Part shown: positions 59,676-64,000 of the stretch, one piece after another
Numbering within the stretch: the first letter of the stretch is position 1
Layout of the letters: every line of letters starts with the position of its first letter
Assembly: GCF_001659605.2 (NCBI RefSeq)
Contig: NC_035162.2
Coordinates: 29,020,153-29,084,152, forward strand
DNA length: 64,000 nt
Direction: 5' to 3'
Origin: Manihot esculenta
Lineage: Eukaryota > Streptophyta > Magnoliopsida > Malpighiales > Euphorbiaceae
Made by a program: the position numbers and the translations under genes
The notes under the pieces: model-generated
What the model was told of the DNA's origin: nothing
Database searches by the model: none
What the model saw: only the letters and a program-made list of their open reading frames with translations

Positions 59676-62600
59676 TTAAAAGAGATGAGGGTACTGCTAG
59701 AGCATAGACTCCCGTGTCTCCCAAGTGCATTCCTCCAAATTGTGGTGGTTCCACAGGACTTTCACCATCGGGATTTCCTTGTTCCTTAACTTTCTGATCT
59801 GGGTGTCTATGATCCGTACTGGCTGTTCAACATAGGTGAGATCCTCTTGGACCTCCACATCAGGCTCACTAAGAACCTTGCTCAGATCTGACACAAATTT
59901 CCTCAACATTGAAACATGGAAAACCGGATGGATTCTTTCCATTGAAGCAGGTAAATCCAGCTTGTACGACACATTCCCAATCTTTTGCAAGATTTCAAAG
60001 GGTCCGATGTATCGTGGAGCTAATTTACCTTTCTTCCCGAAGCGAACCACTCCTTTCATAGGAGACACCTTGAGCAATACCAGATCCCCCTCCTGAAACT
60101 CTAACTGCCGTCTGCGGATGTCTGCATAACTCTTCTGTCTGCTTGCAGCAGTCTTGATCCTTTCTCTGATTATGGGTACTACCCTGCTGGTGATCTCAAC
60201 AAGGTCAGGCCCTGCCAAGGCCTTTTCTCCAACTTCATCCCAGCAAACAGGTGACCTGCACTTCCTCCCATATAAAGCCTCATATGGAGCCATCCCGATG
60301 CTAGCATGATGGCTGTTATTGTAGGCAAACTCCACCAAAGGTAGATGTTGCCTTCAAGAACCGCCAAAGTCCAGCACACACATTCTGAGCATATCCTCTA
60401 TGGTCTGGATGGTCCTTTCTGACTGTCCGTCCGTCTGTGGGTGGAAGGCAGTACTGAAATCCAACCTAGTACCCATGGCATTCTGCAGACTCCGCCAAAA
60501 CCTGGAGGTGAACTGGGGCCCTCTATCTGACACTATAGAAACAGGAACCCCATGCAGCCTGACGATCTCGTCAACATACACCTGCGCCAACTTGTCCACA
60601 GAGTAGCCACTCCTGACCGGAATGAAGTGAGCAGATTTGGTGAGTCTGTCCACAATCACCCATATGGAGGCCACTCTGTTGGACGTCGCCGGTAACCCTT
60701 CGTAGACGTCGCCAGTAACCCCACTACGAAGTCCACAGCTATATTTTCCCATTTCCATTCTGGAATAGGTAGCGGGTTAAGCATTCCAGCCGGCTTCTGA
60801 TGTTCCAGCTTCACCCTCTGACACACTTCGCAGGCTGACACAAACTGTGCCACTTCTTTCTTCATAGCTGGCCACCAATAAACCTTCTTCAAATCTTGAT
60901 ACATCTTGGTGGCTCCGGGGTGAATGCTGTATCTTGCATTATGAGCCTCTCTCATAATGTCTCCTTTTAGCCCAATGTCATCTGGTACACATAGTCTGCT
61001 CCCATAGCGGAGGATCCCCTTGCTGTCAAATCTGAACTCACTGTCATTGCCTGACTGAATAGTCCTGGCAATCTTCACTAACTCCGAGTCCTCATGCTGT
61101 TTCTGAGCCACCTGCTCCAGAAACACGGGTGCCACTCTCATCTGGGCCACCAAGGCACCTGTACCAGACAACTCCGTCTGTAGACCTTCCTCAATGAGCT
61201 TGTAAAACTCCTTCACCACTGGCCTCCTCTCTGCCGATATGTGGGATAAACTGCCTAGTGACTTCCGGCTTAGGGCGTCTGCCACGACATTCGCCTTACC
61301 CGGATGGTACTGAATCTTGCAATCATAGTCACTCAGCAGCTCCACCCATCTCCTCTGTCTCAAATTCAAATCTCTTTGACTCAGGATGTACTGCAGGCTC
61401 TTATGATCTGTAAAGATCTCACATTTAACCCCATAGAGGTAGTGCCTCCACATCTTGAGTGCAAAGATTACTGCTGCCATCTCCAGGTCATGTGTGGGGT
61501 AATTCAACTCATGCTTCTTCAGCTGCCTAGAAGCATAAGCAATCACCCTCTCATTCTGCATTAGTACACAACCCAGTCCCACACGGGACGCATCACAAAA
61601 GACTGTAAAGTCCTCATTACTAGATGGCAGAGCTAAAACTGGTGCTGAAGTCAACCTCTTCTTAAGCTCTTCAAAACTCTCCTCGCACTGATCGGTCCAC
61701 AGAAACTTCTGATTCTTTCTGGTTAACCTGGTCAGAGGAGCTGCTATCTTTGAGAAGTCCTGAATGAACCTCCTGTAGTAACCTGCCAAACCCAAGAAAC
61801 TCCTGATCTCTGTCACTGAAGTGGGTCTAAGCCAGTTAGCCACAGTTTCTGTCTTCTTGGGGTCTACCTCTATACCATTCTCTGACACTACATGCCCCAA
61901 GAACGAAATGCTCCTCAGCCAGAACTCACATTTAGAGAACTTGGCATACAAGCCATGTTCCCTCAAAGTCTGCAAGACCAACCGCAGATGATGGGCATGC
62001 TCCTCTGCATTCCTGGAATACACTAAGATATCATCTATGAAGACAATAACAAAGTGATCCAGGTATTGGCTAAATACTCTGTTCATGAGGTCCATGAATG
62101 CTGCAGGGGCGTTGGTTAACCCGAACGGCATCACAAGGAACTCAAAATGCCCATATCTGGTCCTGAAAGCTGTCTTCGGCACATCTCCATCCCTTATCCT
62201 CAGCTGATGGTACCCCGATCTTAGATCTATTTTGGAGAAACAACCCGCTCCTGCTAGCTGGTCGAATAGATCATCGATCCTTGGCAGAGGGTACCTATTT
62301 TTGGTAGTGACTTTGTTCAACTGCCTGTAGTCGATACAAAGTCTGAGGGATCCATCTTTCTTCCTCACAAACAAGATCGGAGCACCCCAAGGTGAGGTAC
62401 TCTGACGGATGAAGCCCTTCTCTACCAGCTCTTGCAACTGCTCTTTCAACTCCTTCAACTCGGCTGGGGCCATCCTGTAGGGAGGGATAGAGATCGGTCT
62501 AGTTCCAGGCACCAACACTATCTCAAACTCTATCTCCCTAGCAGGTGGTAAACCTGGAAGCTCATCTGGAAAGACATCCTGAAACTCTCTGACAACTGGC

Positions 62601-64000
62601 ACCGAGGCAAGCTCCCTGACCTGACTACTAAGCTCTCTCACATGAGCTAAGTACCCCTGACATCCCTTCCTAAGCAACCTACGAGCCTGGAGAGTTGATA
62701 TCAGACCTCTAGGTGTGCCCCTCTTGTCTCCTCTGAAGACGACCTCTGACCCGTTCTAATCTCTGAACCTGACTACCTTGTCCCTGCAGTCCAAGGTAGC
62801 ACCATGGATAGATAGCCAATCCATCCCTAGAATGACGTCAAAGTCTGTCAAATCTAGAACCACAAGGTCGGCGGAGAGGCATCTTCCCTCAACAAAAACT
62901 GGACTGAACTGGCAAACTGACACTGCCACTGATGGGTCACACTTGGGTCCACTGACCCATAGGGGACACTCTAACGCAGAGACTATCAGACCCAACCTCT
63001 CAACGGCTCTCGGAGCAATAAATGAATGAGATGCACCCGGGTCCATTAATGCATACACATCAGAACACCCAATGACGATATTACCTGACACCACGGTGTT
63101 GGATGTGTTAGCCTCCTGCTGAGTCATGGTGAAGATCCTGGCTGGAGCTGATGGACCTTCACCTCGGGAACCAGAAGAAGAGGCTGCCCCTCTCCCTCTA
63201 CCTCTGCCACTGCCTTGAGTTGTGGCTGGAACTGCTGGCTGTGCCACACTACCGGAGGCTGTCTGCTGGGGCTGGCCCATAAAAGGTGCTCTAGGACAAT
63301 CCCGAGCCATGTGTCCCTCCTGTCCACATCTGAAACATGTATTAGTCCCAGCTCGACACACTCCCCTGTGCGGTCTTCCACATCTCTGGCATTCTGTACC
63401 ATCTGAGCCTGAACTCGAGCCACCGCCAAAACCCAAACCGGATTTCAACTTGTTCCAAAACTTATTCTTCTTCGGCTTCTTGGTGGTGTTATCCCACCTC
63501 TTCTTACTTGAGCTCTGAGAAGAGAAACCTGGTCCTCCTCTGCCTGGGGTCTTAACCCCTGAAGACTGGGTCACTGACTGCTTCACTGACCCCTCAACTA
63601 TAGCACTTGCCTCCATCCTTCGAGCCATATCCACCACAGTGTGGAAACTTTCTCTCTCAGCTGACTGAATCAACGAGGAGTACCTGGAATGCAGCTTCAT
63701 AACATATCTCTTGGCTTTCTTCGTATCAGTATCTAGAGCTTGCCCTGAAAAAGGCAATAGCTCCAAGAATTTATCCGTGAACTCCTCTACACCCATGTGC
63801 TCTGACTGCCTCAGTTGCTCAAACTCAATCATCTTCAGTTCTCTGGAACTGTCTGGAAAAGCCCATCCAGCGAACTCATTCGCAAATTCCTCCCATGTCA
63901 TACCGTCTAGTCTCGGGTCCACATAACACTTGAACCATTCCCGTGCCTTCTTGCACTTCAAAGTGAACCCTGCCATCTGAATGGCCCTGCTATCATTCGC
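59676..64000 (-). pseudogene. E6 gag-pol polyprotein, broken, N-terminus outside window
   Basis: The frame is open from the right edge ([12 protein letters not shown] in gag) down to a TAA at 59676-59678. Visible: gag core, knuckles CQRCGRPHRGVC and [14 protein letters not shown], protease [20 protein letters not shown], RNase H, HHCC integrase (CEVCQR), [13 protein letters not shown] and chromodomain. Breaks: TAG at 62756 (CAG in FRGQDG, in a patch of three changed codons), a 23-bp insertion near 60695-60720 that shifts the frame right after MDFVVGL of integrase, TGA at 60354 (TGG in GGSWRQ), and TAG at 59697 (CAG near the C-terminus). The integrase core is therefore split across frames. Confidence 0.94.

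Larger units (their letters stand above)
57255..64000 (-). mobile_element. Ty3/gypsy chromovirus E6, 3' part, running off the right edge
   Basis: A minus-strand element inserted into the palindrome cluster of the E7 LTR. The 3' LTR (57255-59567), polypurine tract and most of gag-pol are in the window; the 5' LTR and the second target duplication are not. Confidence 0.93.

Overview
The window is plant nuclear DNA made almost entirely of nested LTR retrotransposons. I recognise no ordinary host gene, rRNA, tRNA or CRISPR array. Organism evidence: Ty3/gypsy chromovirus polyproteins of the Tekay/Del type (gag, zinc knuckle, protease, RT, RNase H, integrase, C-terminal chromodomain), a primer-binding site complementary to plant initiator tRNA-Met, a Ty1/copia element, a Tat/Ogre-type gag and a Mutator-like foldback element. 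This is an angiosperm, probably a eudicot. A euphorb such as cassava is only a guess from memory of similar repeats.

Layout. (1) 1-5004 (+): 3' part of gypsy element E1 (pol and 3' LTR), inserted into the integrase domain of a copia element. (2) 5005-7628 and 17395-18967 (+): the rest of that copia element, whose 3' LTR is split by (3) E2, 7629-17394 (-), a complete but decayed gypsy element with target duplication AACAT. (4) 18968-21720: AT-rich DNA without genes. (5) 21721-23685 and 54099-55907: host element H, a decayed Tat-like gag followed by ~80-bp tandem repeats and an antisense coiled-coil ORF, with no pol seen. (6) E3, 23686-54098 (+), sits in H's tandem array (target duplication GTAAA). 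(7) E4, 25135-45669 (-), sits in the 5' LTR of E3 (ATGAT). (8) E5, 25775-35764 (-), sits in the 3' LTR of E4 and carries an uninterrupted 1663-residue gag-pol; it has no target duplication and its LTRs disagree. (9) 36997-38467: a foldback Mutator-like element in the 3' end of E4 pol (9-bp duplication TCGGGATTT). (10) 55908-57254: an LTR of element E7, interrupted by E6, 57255-64000 (-), which runs off the right edge.

How it works together. Each gypsy copy has the same plan: a ~2.2-2.3 kb LTR with palindromic GCC-box-like clusters, a TATA box and conserved splice-donor-like sites; a tRNA-Met primer site; a splice-acceptor-like site next to the gag ATG; one gag-pol frame; then a hairpin and polypurine tract before the 3' LTR. 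Only E5 has an intact polyprotein. The other copies carry nonsense codons, mostly CAG to TAG, as expected from decay of methylated cytosines. The most informative observations are the recombinant origin of E5, the hairpin-ladder foldback element, the gag-only host element H and the conserved splice-like signals.
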